A DNA stretch of 51,306 nt from UBA11540 sp045536425 (GCA_045536425.1 JAZSNN010000002.1:1-51306); one strand, 5' to 3'. Positions 15,757-25,085 are shown, counted from the first letter of the stretch. Numbers and translations: made by a program. Notes: a model not told the origin generated them from the letters alone.

Positions 15757-17820
15757 TCATATACTGCCTCGATAATAAAGGCCGCGCGTTATATCCTCGC
15801 GCTTGGAAAAATGTTTAGTATAGTCGTCAACCACACGCGCGATTTCATTGCGGTTTTCGGTTGTGAAGTATAGCATCAAAAAGTCACAACCCTTGATATC
15901 AGAGAGCTTGTCCGCAAGATATACGGGCTGACAGTTTAAAATCTCGGAGCATCCATTTGAACAGATAACGGGAAATTTTTTGCCCATACGGTCAACGACA
16001 AAACGCTTTTTGTCACACCTAGAACAGCTTGTCGTGTTAGAAGCGGGACAGTTTGCAGTGAGCATAAGAGGGAGATGACCGTATGCAATAATTCCTCTTT
16101 GTGGGTCTGATTCCAAACTAGCAACCTTTTTCAAGGTGAGTTCAAAGGACACAACAGCCTCTTTCAAGCCGAGCTTTTTATAGCTTTCGAGCGAAAGCGA
16201 GTTTGAAATGTTGAGCCCAAAGCCACCAATAGCCTCAACATCAGCCTTTTGACATAATAAAAGGTCGCCGATGTTGGAGATTATAGCCCTTTTGCAACCC
16301 ATATCGCGAAGAGTACAAAGTTTTTCGAAAATAGCGTTTTCGTTTGCAAATTTACCTCTCGGAAGCTCACAAGCGAGCTTGTCTTTGTAGAGAGAAACCT
16401 CTTTTTCGGAAATTTCGCCTATAGGAAGGATAATAAGCTCTGCTTTTTCAAAAGCAGAATCCAAAACGTCCCCTGCCTTGCGAAAACGCATATAAAGCTT
16501 TGGAGCTCCGTCAACTCGGTGATGGGAAATGTCGGGAAAACGCGAAGCGTCAAATTCTATAGGGGTAATCACACTTCTCAGCTCTACAAGCTTTTGCAGC
16601 GCGTCCCTTCGCAGTTCGTTTAGAGCAGAAACGGGAACAAACATTCCGTCGGGGTTTTCAAACGAAAGTTCTTCAACAAAGAAAGGCGTAGCCCCCGTTT
16701 TTGACAGGTTTTTAAATGCACTTTCCTTGTCGGTTGGCAGATTTCTTGCAGGCTCTGCCATAGCACTTTCCGAGCAAACGGTGTTTTTACCGTCACAAAC
16801 GGAAAGCGTTGCTTTGCCTATAGAAAGGGAAAGCGACATATCAACACTAACGGAGCGACGACCGTTTTTGTATAGATTGGAGAGGGAAGACAATACCTTT
16901 GTGTCAGCAGAAACCACGTCCTGCTTTTGACGGATTCCAAACATCTCTCTGCCTTTTTTGTTTTCATAATAGCCGTCGGTAAAACCGCTTCTGGAAAAAA
17001 CACTGGAAAGCTTTTGGGAAATATCATCAGAAATTTTACCGCTGTCAAGCGACTCTCTGCAAGCCGTAACGGCAGCAGCAACGTATTCGGGGCGCTTCAT
17101 ACGTCCCTCAATCTTGAACGAGGTAACACCGATTTCTTCGAGGTCGCGCAGTCTGTCTGCAATAGAAAGGTCTTTCAGCGAAAGGTCGTATCTTCCGTGC
17201 GAACCGTCGGAAGAGTGGGGAAGACGGCAAGGCTGTGCGCACAAGCCTCTGTTTCCGCTTCTTTGACCGAGCATAGCGCTCATATAGCACTGACCGGAAA
17301 CGCACATACATAGCGCGCCGTGCACAAAAACCTCGGTTTCTATGTCGGCGTTTTTCGTAATATTCAAAATCTGCTCACGGCTGAGCTCTCTGGACAGAAC
17401 AACGCGCTCAAAGCCCATTTTCTTGAGCTGTAATGCGCCCGCAAGGGTATGTACGGACATCTGCGTAGACGCGTGAAGTGGCATATCGGGACAACAGCTT
17501 TTTACAATTTCAAAAACTGCCAGATCCTGAATAATAAGCGCATCGACGCCCGCTTCACAAGCGCGGTTAAGAGCAGACTTAAGCTCGTCAAGTTCGCTGT
17601 CGTACACAATGGCATTGACGGTTTGATATACCTTGACACCGTGCAGATGACAGAACTTCACCGCAGAAACAAATTCCTCGTCGGTAAAGTTGGTCGCGTT
17701 TTTTCGTGCATTGAAATCACGGCTCCCAAAGTACACAGCATCAGCACCGCAACCAACCGCGGCATATACCGATTCCATGCTTCCTGCAGGAGCCAAAATT
17801 TCTCCTCTTATTTTAGACAT
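15757..17820 (-). CDS. U32 family peptidase-like protein (RlhA/TrhP type)
   Basis: A 687-residue U32-family protein. The N-terminal part has GEILAPAGSMESVYAAVGCGADAVYFG, and the signature region is EVFVHGALCMCVSGQCYMS followed by GNRGLCAQPCRLP. The three clustered Cys here and the later pair in ASNTTSCSRCDKK are the sort of Cys used for an Fe-S cluster. The long C-terminal half fits the extended form (DUF3656-like region). Although called peptidases, well-studied members (RlhA, TrhP/TrhO pathway) hydroxylate 23S rRNA C2501 or tRNA U34. Which RNA this one modifies is not visible. It lies in a compact operon: 1 bp after zapA and 13 bp before the DUF4321 start. Confidence 0.9.
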   Translation of the reverse strand: MSKIRGEILAPAGSMESVYAAVGCGADAVYFGSRDFNARKNATNFTDEEFVSAVKFCHLHGVKVYQTVNAIVYDSELDELKSALNRACEAGVDALIIQDLAVFEIVKSCCPDMPLHASTQMSVHTLAGALQLKKMGFERVVLSRELSREQILNITKNADIETEVFVHGALCMCVSGQCYMSAMLGQRSGNRGLCAQPCRLPHSSDGSHGRYDLSLKDLSIADRLRDLEEIGVTSFKIEGRMKRPEYVAAAVTACRESLDSGKISDDISQKLSSVFSRSGFTDGYYENKKGREMFGIRQKQDVVSADTKVLSSLSNLYKNGRRSVSVDMSLSLSIGKATLSVCDGKNTVCSESAMAEPARNLPTDKESAFKNLSKTGATPFFVEELSFENPDGMFVPVSALNELRRDALQKLVELRSVITPIEFDASRFPDISHHRVDGAPKLYMRFRKAGDVLDSAFEKAELIILPIGEISEKEVSLYKDKLACELPRGKFANENAIFEKLCTLRDMGCKRAIISNIGDLLLCQKADVEAIGGFGLNISNSLSLESYKKLGLKEAVVSFELTLKKVASLESDPQRGIIAYGHLPLMLTANCPASNTTSCSRCDKKRFVVDRMGKKFPVICSNGCSEILNCQPVYLADKLSDIKGCDFLMLYFTTENRNEIARVVDDYTKHFSKREDITRGLYYRGSI

Positions 17821-17821
17821 A

Positions 17822-18148
17822 CTATCTGTCCTGAAGCTGTTTTCTCAGACGCTCTATCTCACGGTTAGCTTCATCAAGCTTGATAGTGAGCTGTGTAGAC
17901 TCCTCGAGGTAGTTCTTTATCTGACCTCTGAAGTTGTCTGCAATAGCGTTTGCCTTGTTTGCATCGTCAAGATAACTGAGTGCGCAGAGGATGAGCGCTG
18001 TTGTCATGGTGATAGTGCTGTTAGACTCCATCATCTCTCTCATCTGTGCGTCCAAACGATAGCCGAGTTTTGTGGTGTAGCTCGGATTCTCGTCTGTCAT
18101 TACATAGTAGTCACTGCCTGCAATGTTGATTCTAACTCTGTTTGCCAT
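17822..18148 (-). CDS. zapA: Cell division protein ZapA
   Basis: A 108-residue protein with an N-terminal ZapA head (NRVRINIAGSDYYVMTDENPSYTTKLGYRLDAQM) and a C-terminal coiled coil (about residues 60-105, ending NREIERLRKQLQDR). ZapA bundles FtsZ protofilaments and stabilises the Z ring. The length is typical of Firmicutes ZapA. It lies 1 bp before the U32 gene and 19 bp after the asparaginase. Confidence 0.92.
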   Translation of the reverse strand: MANRVRINIAGSDYYVMTDENPSYTTKLGYRLDAQMREMMESNSTITMTTALILCALSYLDDANKANAIADNFRGQIKNYLEESTQLTIKLDEANREIERLRKQLQDR

Positions 18149-18167
18149 CTTCGATACCTCCGAAATT

Positions 18168-19430
18168 TTAAAATCCGACTCTTATATAGTCGTCAAACCA
18201 TCCTTGGATGGTATTGTAGTTTCTTGAATATGCAAGGCAAAGCTGAAGTGCTATCCTTGCATGGTAAGCGTTGAGGTTGTCTGCACTGACAAGACCGTAT
18301 CCGTCACGGTCCTCGGAATACATAGTGCCCGAACCTGTGCGTGTGACTGCGGCGACGATGATGCCTTTGTTCATAGCGGCATTTCTGGCAGATATCATAT
18401 CGGTAGTGATACCGCCATTACCCGTACCCATTGTGACTATACCCTTGGCACCTGCGTTTACCGCTGCGGTTATCTGTTCACCGCCTGCTCCTTGGTATGC
18501 TACCACGATGTCTACACGGGGAAGGTCAGAAGCGGAAATCTTGCTCAAATCAAAAGGTGTTGCCCACTCGTCATCAGCCTTTGCAGCTCTTGTGGGGATG
18601 CGGTAGATGCTAACGTCGTTGTCGTCAACGTATCCGAGCATACCGAGCATAGGTGTTTGGAACGTGTCCTCGCGGACGGAGTTTGCTTTTGTAACCTCAC
18701 GAGCCGCGTGTATCTCTTCGTTAAGTACAACAACCGTGCCGAATTTATATGTTTTGTTGCTTGCCGCAACCTTTACCGCGTTGTAGAGGTTCAGCTTTGC
18801 ATCTGTTCCGATAACGTTCCACGGCTTCATAGAGCCTGTTACAACAACAGGCTTTGGACTCTGTACCGTCAAATCGAGGAAATATGCAATTTCCTCCATA
18901 ATATCAGTACCGCAGGTGACAACAACGCTGTCATAGGTTTCCAGAGCCTTGTCCACCGCAACAGAAAGATCATAGAGGTTCTTTGTAGTGGTAGAAGACG
19001 AGCTTTGGTTTGCAAACTGCTTTGTGTCAATGTCAGCGAGCTTATAAACTGCAGGTATTTCGTTGAGCATCTCGTCAATGCTCTTAACACCCGGAGTATA
19101 GAGGGTGAAATCGGTACTGCTGGGTGCGATTCCTGCTATGGTTCCGCCTGTGGCGATAACCATAACCTTGGACTTTTTGGAGTTTTTATCGGGCACCTGC
19201 GCGTCGATGTCGGGGATAGAATTGTCGAGAGAAATGTCGCTTCTGTCGGGCTCGGAGTATTCACCAGATACCGTCGAAACTTGTGAAGAACCCGAAGTCT
19301 TGTCATCTGAGGAAGACTGCTTGACAATAACCGCAATACAGATGATCAGCGCGACTACGAGCAGAAGAATTATAGCACCAAGCGGAGCGGTTCTGCGTCT
19401 GCGTCTTGGAGTAGGGGAGGAGTTTGTCAT
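18168..19430 (-). CDS. Membrane-anchored L-asparaginase (type II-like)
   Basis: A 420-residue protein. A basic N-terminus (RRRRR at about 9-14) precedes one transmembrane segment (PLGAIILLLVVALIICIAVIV), then a Ser/Asp-rich linker to about residue 85, then a complete asparaginase domain. Active-site regions are IATGGTIAG (nucleophile Thr), TLYTPGVKS (flexible-loop Tyr), VVTCGTDIMEE (Thr-Asp pair) and REVTKANS (Lys). It would hydrolyse extracellular Asn to Asp and ammonia at the outer membrane face. The usual THGTD motif reads TCGTD here. It is translationally coupled to ispDF by an ATGA overlap (19427-19430), an unexpected partner. Confidence 0.9.
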   Translation of the reverse strand: MTNSSPTPRRRRRTAPLGAIILLLVVALIICIAVIVKQSSSDDKTSGSSQVSTVSGEYSEPDRSDISLDNSIPDIDAQVPDKNSKKSKVMVIATGGTIAGIAPSSTDFTLYTPGVKSIDEMLNEIPAVYKLADIDTKQFANQSSSSTTTKNLYDLSVAVDKALETYDSVVVTCGTDIMEEIAYFLDLTVQSPKPVVVTGSMKPWNVIGTDAKLNLYNAVKVAASNKTYKFGTVVVLNEEIHAAREVTKANSVREDTFQTPMLGMLGYVDDNDVSIYRIPTRAAKADDEWATPFDLSKISASDLPRVDIVVAYQGAGGEQITAAVNAGAKGIVTMGTGNGGITTDMISARNAAMNKGIIVAAVTRTGSGTMYSEDRDGYGLVSADNLNAYHARIALQLCLAYSRNYNTIQGWFDDYIRVGF

Positions 19431-20578
19431 ATTCTTTCCTCCTTGGTCAATAAAACTACCGCGTGAGCAGAAATTCCTTCGCCACTTCCGGTAAACCCGA
19501 GTTTTTCCTCGGTAGTAGCTTTTATGTTAGCAACGTCAACGTCACAACGCAAAACCGAAGCGACATTTTCGCGCATATTTTGTATAAACGGAGATAGTTT
19601 GGGCGCTTGTGCTATAACGGTACAGTCAAGATTTCCGATGCGATATCCATTTTCGGACATCTTTTCATAAACTTTTGCGAGCAACACCATACTGTCAATA
19701 TCTTTAAAGGCAGGGTCGTTGTCGGGGAAAAGCTTTCCAATGTCGCCCAGAGCAAGAGCACCCAAAATGGAATCCATAATGCTGTGAACCAACACGTCGG
19801 CATCAGAATGTCCCAAAAGCCCTTTTTCATAGGGTATAGAGACCCCGCCAAGTATAAGTTTTCTGTCTTCAACAAGGCGATGAACGTCATAACCGTGACC
19901 TATTCTCATAATAGCCTCCGCGGGTCGTAAATCCTCGACCGTCGTTATCTTTATGTTGGAGTATTTTCCTGCCGAAATCTTTATTCTTTGCCCGATGCTC
20001 TCCACGAGAGCACAGTCATCGGTGTAAAGGTTTTGACATTTGTTCATAGCTGTTTTGTATATGCCTGCTTTGAAAACCTGCGGTGTTTGCGCGGAATACA
20101 AGGTGCTGCGGTCGGGAGTGGCTGTGATAACACCTGTGCTGTCGACCACCTTTACAGTGTCTTTTACAGGAACAGCCAACGTCGCTGCGCCAAATTCTAT
20201 AGCATCCTCAATTACTGCACAGATTTCTTCGTCGGTAACAAAGGGTCTAGCGCCATCGTGTATCACAAAAAGCTCGGAATTTTCGTCACAAGCGCGGATT
20301 CCGTTGAATACAGATTCCTGCCTTGTGCCTGCGCCAAAAACTATTTTAAAAGGCTTATCATCACATTCTCTTTTACAGGTAGCTTCGATTTTTTCGCGAT
20401 ATTCGGGCTGTGTGACAACAACGATTTCGGTTATATACCCGTTGTTTGCAAGTTTTCTGATAGAAAGTGAGATAACGTCGTCAGTACCAACCTTCGCAAA
20501 CAGCTTGTTAAAGCCCATTCTGGTAGAGCTTCCCGCTGCTGCTATTATGGCGCTAATCTTTGCTTTTTTGTCCGACAT
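19427..20578 (-). CDS. ispDF: Bifunctional IspD/IspF (MEP isoprenoid pathway)
   Basis: A 383-residue fusion of two enzymes. Residues 1 to about 222 are IspD, the MEP cytidylyltransferase (AAAGSSTRMGFNKLF nucleotide-binding loop, HDGARPFV). From about residue 224 it is IspF, the MECDP synthase (MRIGHGYDVHRL metal site, LGHSDADVLVH, and TTEEKLGFTGSGEGISAHA at the end). Together they do steps 3 and 5 of the non-mevalonate route to IPP/DMAPP. Such fusions are known in several bacterial groups. First gene of the operon that continues with asparaginase, zapA, U32, DUF4321 and maf. Confidence 0.96.
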   Translation of the reverse strand: MSDKKAKISAIIAAAGSSTRMGFNKLFAKVGTDDVISLSIRKLANNGYITEIVVVTQPEYREKIEATCKRECDDKPFKIVFGAGTRQESVFNGIRACDENSELFVIHDGARPFVTDEEICAVIEDAIEFGAATLAVPVKDTVKVVDSTGVITATPDRSTLYSAQTPQVFKAGIYKTAMNKCQNLYTDDCALVESIGQRIKISAGKYSNIKITTVEDLRPAEAIMRIGHGYDVHRLVEDRKLILGGVSIPYEKGLLGHSDADVLVHSIMDSILGALALGDIGKLFPDNDPAFKDIDSMVLLAKVYEKMSENGYRIGNLDCTVIAQAPKLSPFIQNMRENVASVLRCDVDVANIKATTEEKLGFTGSGEGISAHAVVLLTKEERI

Positions 20579-20657
20579 ATTCTCACCGTCCTAAAAATAG
20601 ACCTATATATTTACAGTATATCATAAAACTCGACAGAAAAAAAGGGTAAATTGAAAA

Positions 20658-22754
20658 TTATACAGGAATAAAATCTATAGTTCCTTGCGAAACACTTGCA
20701 CCCGCTACTTCGATTTCGATTTCATCACCGATTCGGTAGCTTTTTGAGGAATAGGTATCCTTTAGAGCGATAAAATCCTCGAGGATATATTCTCCAACGG
20801 GAAGGTCCTCGATTTTTATCATACCTTCCACGGTATTTGGCAGTTCCACATAGATTCCGTGTGCGGTAACCGCACTGATAATGCCCACAAAACGCTCTCC
20901 GATTCGCGAACGTATAAATTCAGCCTTGTATCTGTCCTCACAATCACGTTCGATACGCGCGGCTCTTTCTTCGGTGAAACTCGATTGTGCCGCCGCGTTT
21001 TTAACAAAAGGAGCATATCTTTTCTCGAGGTTTTTCTCAGTTGCACCGTCGAGAACGCTGGTGATAATGCGGTGAATTGCCAAGTCGGGATAACGTCTGA
21101 TGGGGGAGGTAAAATGTGCATAATCACGCATCGCAAGACCGAAATGTCCCTTGTTTTTCTCGGAATATTTTGCTTTTGCCATCGAACGAAGCATAAGATT
21201 GTTGATAATTTTTTCATACCGAGTGTTTTTCACTGCCTCTAGGATGTCGGAAAACTTTCTTGGCGTTGCATTTTGAAGGATTCCTTTGGAGTCAAATCCA
21301 AGCTTTTTTACAACCTCCGAGAAGGTGCCGATTTTTTCGGCAGCAGGGTCTTCGTGTATGCGGTAGATAAAGGGATAACCGTTTTTCGAAGCAAAAGAAG
21401 CTGCCGCTTGGTTTGCAAGAAGCATAAATTCCTCGATGATTCTCTCGCTCTTGCCTTGCACTCTGGGGAGAATGTCCTCTATCACACCGTTTTTTATTAC
21501 AAACTTGCTTTCCGTTGAAGAAATTTCGGGACAACCGCGTTCCTTTCTGCGCTTTATGAGTATGTCACACAGCTCGTTCATCAGCTTTATTTGGTGTAAA
21601 ACGTGCTTGTATTTTGCCTTTGTCTTTGTATCGGCATTGCCGTCCAAAACGCTGTTTATCTCGCTGTAAACACCTTTTATCGCAGAGCGAATTACTGATT
21701 TTACAAAGCGGTAGCTTTTTATATTTCCGTCACGGTCAAGGCTGATTATTGCCGAGAGCGTGAGCCTGTCTTCGTCAGGGTTTAGAGAGCATATTCCGTT
21801 TGATAGCTCTTTTGGGAGCATTGGAACGACCTTGTCTGCATAGTAGATAGACGTTCCACGCTCATATGCGCAGTTGTCAAGCTGGGTTTTTGGCCGCACA
21901 TAAAAGCTGACGTCTGCAATGTGAACCCCCAAAACCCATCCGTCGATAGCCTTTTTTATCGAAACTGCATCATCGAGGTCCTTGCTCTCTGCAGAATCTA
22001 TGGTGAAAATCTTTTCTTTTCTCAGATCGAGCCTTGCGGCAATTTCTTTTGGATGTATCTCTGTCGAAATAGATGTTGCTTCGTTTTTAACATCGGTAGG
22101 AAAATCGAGAGAAATGTTGTTCTCTTCTAAAATTGCTTCGGCGCAAACGTCGGCATCATCAGAGCTTCCGAAAACGCGCACGATTTCTGCTTTGTGGTCA
22201 AAATGACTCGAGCCTCTGCGATAGATACGTGCCAAAACCTTGTCCCCGTTGCTTATTTTATACCCGCTTTTGTTGTGGGCGGGAAAACTAAACTTCAAAA
22301 GGCTGTCGGGAACAACCTCTATTCCTTTGCCGAACACCTTTACCGTGGCTGAAAAAGGACGGTCGCTCTCGTCAGCAATAGCCACAATCTTTCCCTCCGG
22401 CGACTCTCCGTCCGAGAAGGTGGGCTTTACAAGAACAACATCACCGGGCATAGCACCTAACATCATTTTACCTGGTATGAAAAACCTGCGTTCCGAGCCG
22501 ATTTCCTTTGAAAAACCAAAGGAACCGCGCACCGAATCAACCACGGCAGGAACAAGGCCGAGGTTTTTGGAAAGTATATACTTTTTGTTTTGCTCAAAGA
22601 CCTCTCCGCACTTTTTCATAGAATTAAGATATTCTTCAGCCTTTTTTTGAAGTTCTTTTGAGACCTTGGCTTCGAAAAGTATCTTTTTTGCGGTGAGAGG
22701 GGTGCGCTTTGCGTTATTCAAAACGCGGTAAATTCTATCGGTAAAATCAGCCAT
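20658..22754 (-). CDS. rnr: Ribonuclease R
   Basis: A 698-residue RNase II/R exonuclease. Order: N-terminal winged helix (residues 1-65), cold-shock domains (RGSFGFSKEIGSERRFFIPG), RNB catalytic domain (FTIDSAESKDLDDAVSI with metal-binding Asp residues, and HIADVSFYVRPKTQLD), and a C-terminal S1 domain (RFVGIISAVTAHGIYVELPNTVEG). It is shorter than E. coli RNase R, lacking the long basic tail. It degrades structured RNA and acts with tmRNA. It follows secG, the classic secG-rnr-smpB-ssrA order, but smpB and ssrA are not downstream here. Confidence 0.96.
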   Translation of the reverse strand: MADFTDRIYRVLNNAKRTPLTAKKILFEAKVSKELQKKAEEYLNSMKKCGEVFEQNKKYILSKNLGLVPAVVDSVRGSFGFSKEIGSERRFFIPGKMMLGAMPGDVVLVKPTFSDGESPEGKIVAIADESDRPFSATVKVFGKGIEVVPDSLLKFSFPAHNKSGYKISNGDKVLARIYRRGSSHFDHKAEIVRVFGSSDDADVCAEAILEENNISLDFPTDVKNEATSISTEIHPKEIAARLDLRKEKIFTIDSAESKDLDDAVSIKKAIDGWVLGVHIADVSFYVRPKTQLDNCAYERGTSIYYADKVVPMLPKELSNGICSLNPDEDRLTLSAIISLDRDGNIKSYRFVKSVIRSAIKGVYSEINSVLDGNADTKTKAKYKHVLHQIKLMNELCDILIKRRKERGCPEISSTESKFVIKNGVIEDILPRVQGKSERIIEEFMLLANQAAASFASKNGYPFIYRIHEDPAAEKIGTFSEVVKKLGFDSKGILQNATPRKFSDILEAVKNTRYEKIINNLMLRSMAKAKYSEKNKGHFGLAMRDYAHFTSPIRRYPDLAIHRIITSVLDGATEKNLEKRYAPFVKNAAAQSSFTEERAARIERDCEDRYKAEFIRSRIGERFVGIISAVTAHGIYVELPNTVEGMIKIEDLPVGEYILEDFIALKDTYSSKSYRIGDEIEIEVAGASVSQGTIDFIPV

Positions 22755-22801
22755 AAACTATCCTTTCGAGTTATATAGCATTATTATGTCCTGCAATTAA
22801 C

Positions 22802-22831
22802 AAATAAAGCACCCGAAAAACGAGTGCTTTA
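22802..22831 (-). terminator. Hairpin between secG and rnr
   Basis: AAAGCACCCG (22806-22815) pairs with CGAGTGCTTT (22821-22830) around an A5 loop. On the minus strand it is followed by ATTTGTT, a weak T tract. It lies about 25 bp past the secG stop codon and would act as a partial terminator ahead of rnr. Confidence 0.6.
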
Positions 22832-22853
22832 AATCGCTTGATTTTTGTTTTGA

Positions 22854-23102
22854 TTAGTCAGCAACAGCTGTGATGATGTAAAGAACCAAAGAAGCTACAA
22901 CAAATACAGCAGAGAAAATTTTTGTAATTCTCAAAAGCTTTGCAGCGTTTGATCTGTCACCGTTTTTGCCAACGTAAGACTCGCTGTCACCACTAAGAGC
23001 ACCAAGTCCGCCTTTTCCGCCTTCCTGAAGAACGATGGAAATGATGAGAATGATGCTGGAAATTACCAACAATACGCCTCCGATTATCTCTAAAACAGTC
23101 AT
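22854..23102 (-). CDS. secG: Preprotein translocase subunit SecG
   Basis: An 82-residue protein with two transmembrane segments (LEIIGGVLLVISSIILIISIVLQEG and LLRITKIFSAVFVVASLVLYIITA) separated by the conserved SecG loop EGGKGGLGALSGDSESYVGKN. It is a component of the SecYEG translocon. A promoter and an RBS (GGAGGATA) lie just upstream. Confidence 0.95.
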   Translation of the reverse strand: MTVLEIIGGVLLVISSIILIISIVLQEGGKGGLGALSGDSESYVGKNGDRSNAAKLLRITKIFSAVFVVASLVLYIITAVAD

Positions 23103-23135
23103 TTTATATATCCTCCGAAATCAATTTCTCAAAAT

Positions 23136-23164
23136 ATGATAACACAAAAGTTTGAACATTGCAA
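23136..23164 (-). promoter_or_regulatory. Promoter of secG
   Basis: On the minus strand, -35 TTGCAA (23159-23164), a 17-bp spacer and -10 TATCAT (23136-23141), about 35 bp before the secG start. Confidence 0.6.
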
Positions 23165-23177
23165 CAGTTTTTGAAAA

Positions 23178-24620
23178 TTAATATGCTTTGCCCCAATAAA
23201 CCATATGCTTTGCAGGCTTTCCACAGCAAACGCAGGTGTCAGAAAGGTATTCCTGCTCAAAGGGAATGCAACGTGAGCCAACGCCCGCCTTTTCCTTTAC
23301 AGCGTCCTCACAAGCCTCGTCACCACACCACATAGCCTTGACAAATCCGTCGCCGTTAGCTTCGAGTGTAGAAACAATCTCGTCAATGGTTTTACAAGCA
23401 TAGGTTTTCTTTTCGCGGTTTTCGAGAGCCTTTTTATAAATACCGTCGTGAACCTCAACGAGCTTTGCAGAAACTGCATTTTCAAGTTCCTCAAGAGAAA
23501 CAACGGTCTTTTCACCGTTGTGGCGGGTAGCAATTACACATTGACCTGCCTCAATGTCCTTGGGTCCTATTTCAACACGAACGGGAACACCCTTCATCTC
23601 ATACTCCGCAAACTTCCAACCGGGAGAGTTTTCACTGTCGTCGAGCTTAACTCTGATGCCGGCTTTTGCCAAACGCTCTTTTAATTCGTTAGCCTTTTCA
23701 AGAACGCCTTCCTTGTGCTGTGCAATAGGAATGATAACCGCCTGAATAGGAGCGACAGCAGGGGGAAGAACGAGTCCGTTGTCGTCGCCGTGGGTCATAA
23801 TAACCGCGCCGATAAGACGTGTTGTAACGCCCCAGCTTGTCTGGTGAGGATTAACTCTCTTGTTGTCCTTGTCGGTATATTCGATGCCAAAAGCCTTTGC
23901 AAAACCATCACCGAAATAGTGTGAGGTACCTGCCTGAAGCGCCTTGCCGTCGTGCATAAGAGCCTCGATAGCGTATGTAGAAACTGCACCTGCAAACTTG
24001 TCGCTCTCGGTCTTTTTACCCTTTACAACAGGCATAGCGAGGGACTCTTCACAGAACTGTGCATAGACATTTAGCATACGCTCGGTCTCTTCAACAGCCT
24101 CCTCAGCAGTAGCGTGGATGGTGTGGCCCTCCTGCCATAGAAACTCTCTTGAACGAAGGAAGGGACGGGTGGTCTTTTCCCATCTTACAACGCTTACCCA
24201 CTGGTTGTACAGTTTGGGTAGATCTCTGTATGAATGAATGATGTTAGCGTAGTGTTCACAGAAAAGTGTCTCGGAGGTAGGACGCACACAAAGTCTGTCC
24301 TCAAGCTTTTCGCTTCCGCCGTGGGTTACCCAAGCAACCTCGGGAGCAAAGCCCTCAACGTGATCCTTTTCTTTCTGAAGAAGACTCTCAGGGATGAACA
24401 TAGGCATACAAACGTTCTCGTGACCCGTAGCTTTAAACATAGAGTCGAGAATATGTTGAATGTTTTCCCATATAGCGTAGCCGTATGGACGGATTACCAT
24501 ACAACCTTTAACGCTTGTATATTCAACAAGCTCTGCTTTTTTACAGATGTCGGTGTACCATTGAGCGAAATCTACCTCCATAGAGGTGATGGCCTCAACC
24601 TTCTTTTTTTGTTCTGCCAT
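23178..24620 (-). CDS. proS: Prolyl-tRNA synthetase (archaeal/eukaryotic-like type, ProS type 3)
   Basis: A 480-residue class II synthetase for tRNA-Pro. It lacks the large editing insertion of the E. coli-type enzyme. Evidence includes VDFAQWYTDICKKAELVEY at the start, GCMVIRPYGYAIWENIQ (motif 1 region), SVVRWEKTTRPFLRSREFLW (motif 2) and a C-terminal Cys-containing domain ending in Tyr (MWCGDEACEDA, CVCCGKPAKHMVYWGKAY), typical of the short type. Without the insertion it would depend on trans-editing of Ala-tRNA-Pro if such an enzyme exists. It is monocistronic with its own promoter. Confidence 0.96.
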   Translation of the reverse strand: MAEQKKKVEAITSMEVDFAQWYTDICKKAELVEYTSVKGCMVIRPYGYAIWENIQHILDSMFKATGHENVCMPMFIPESLLQKEKDHVEGFAPEVAWVTHGGSEKLEDRLCVRPTSETLFCEHYANIIHSYRDLPKLYNQWVSVVRWEKTTRPFLRSREFLWQEGHTIHATAEEAVEETERMLNVYAQFCEESLAMPVVKGKKTESDKFAGAVSTYAIEALMHDGKALQAGTSHYFGDGFAKAFGIEYTDKDNKRVNPHQTSWGVTTRLIGAVIMTHGDDNGLVLPPAVAPIQAVIIPIAQHKEGVLEKANELKERLAKAGIRVKLDDSENSPGWKFAEYEMKGVPVRVEIGPKDIEAGQCVIATRHNGEKTVVSLEELENAVSAKLVEVHDGIYKKALENREKKTYACKTIDEIVSTLEANGDGFVKAMWCGDEACEDAVKEKAGVGSRCIPFEQEYLSDTCVCCGKPAKHMVYWGKAY

Positions 24621-24656
24621 AATATGTAACTCCTAAAATAATACATAATTAAATAT

Positions 24657-24685
24657 ATTATACTATTATTTTTTTCTGTTTTCAA
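24657..24685 (-). promoter_or_regulatory. Promoter of proS
   Basis: On the minus strand, -35 TTGAAA (24680-24685), a 17-bp spacer and -10 TATAAT (24657-24662). The leader is short, about 30 nt, with RBS TAGGAGT, and shows no T-box-like element, unlike hisS. Confidence 0.75.
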
Positions 24686-24695
24686 TAGCGAAATG

Positions 24696-24735
24696 ACAAA
24701 AAATAAAGGTCTGAACAAAAAATTCAGACCTTTTT
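24696..24735 (-). terminator. Terminator of spoVG
   Basis: AAAGGTCTGAA (24705-24715) pairs with TTCAGACCTTT (24723-24733) around a 7-nt A-rich loop. On the minus strand it is followed by ATTTTTTG. It lies 10 bp past the spoVG stop codon. Confidence 0.85.
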
Positions 24736-24742
24736 GTAATAT

Positions 24743-25030
24743 TCAACTCGGCAGTTCGTTTTGAATAGTAGCCTCGTCCTTTCGCCTGCGGTACTCGTCG
24801 AGTATCATCTCTTCCATATACCGCCTTGCGTCAGGGGTGATCGGATGTACAATATCTCGGAACACACCGCTCTCTTCGCGACGGCTCGGCATCGCAACAA
24901 AAAGCCTCTCGGGGCCCTCAATGACCTTGATGTCGTGAACTGCAAAATCGTTGTCGAGAGTGACGGAAACGAGCGCTCTCAGGCGGTTATCCTGATAAAT
25001 TCTTCTGATTTTGATTTCGGTAATTTTCAT
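24743..25030 (-). CDS. spoVG: Septation regulator SpoVG
   Basis: A 95-residue protein with the SpoVG core: KITEIKIRRIYQDNRLRALVSVTLDNDFAVHDIKVIEG, then FVAMPSRREESGVFRDIVHPI (nucleic-acid-binding region) and an acidic/basic tail. SpoVG binds DNA and RNA and influences septation, sporulation and, in some Firmicutes, virulence genes. RBS AAGGAG is at 25039-25044 (complement). The bases around it form an inverted repeat that could mask it. Confidence 0.96.
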   Translation of the reverse strand: MKITEIKIRRIYQDNRLRALVSVTLDNDFAVHDIKVIEGPERLFVAMPSRREESGVFRDIVHPITPDARRYMEEMILDEYRRRKDEATIQNELPS

Positions 25031-25085
25031 GCGAATCTCTCCTTAATGTCGTATTCGCTATGTAGTATTACCTTCCAAATCGACT

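Noticed and set aside
18261..19286. A 341-codon plus-strand frame opposite the asparaginase
   Set aside because: Its Cys/Val/Asn-rich content mirrors the coding strand, and it lacks a start signal.
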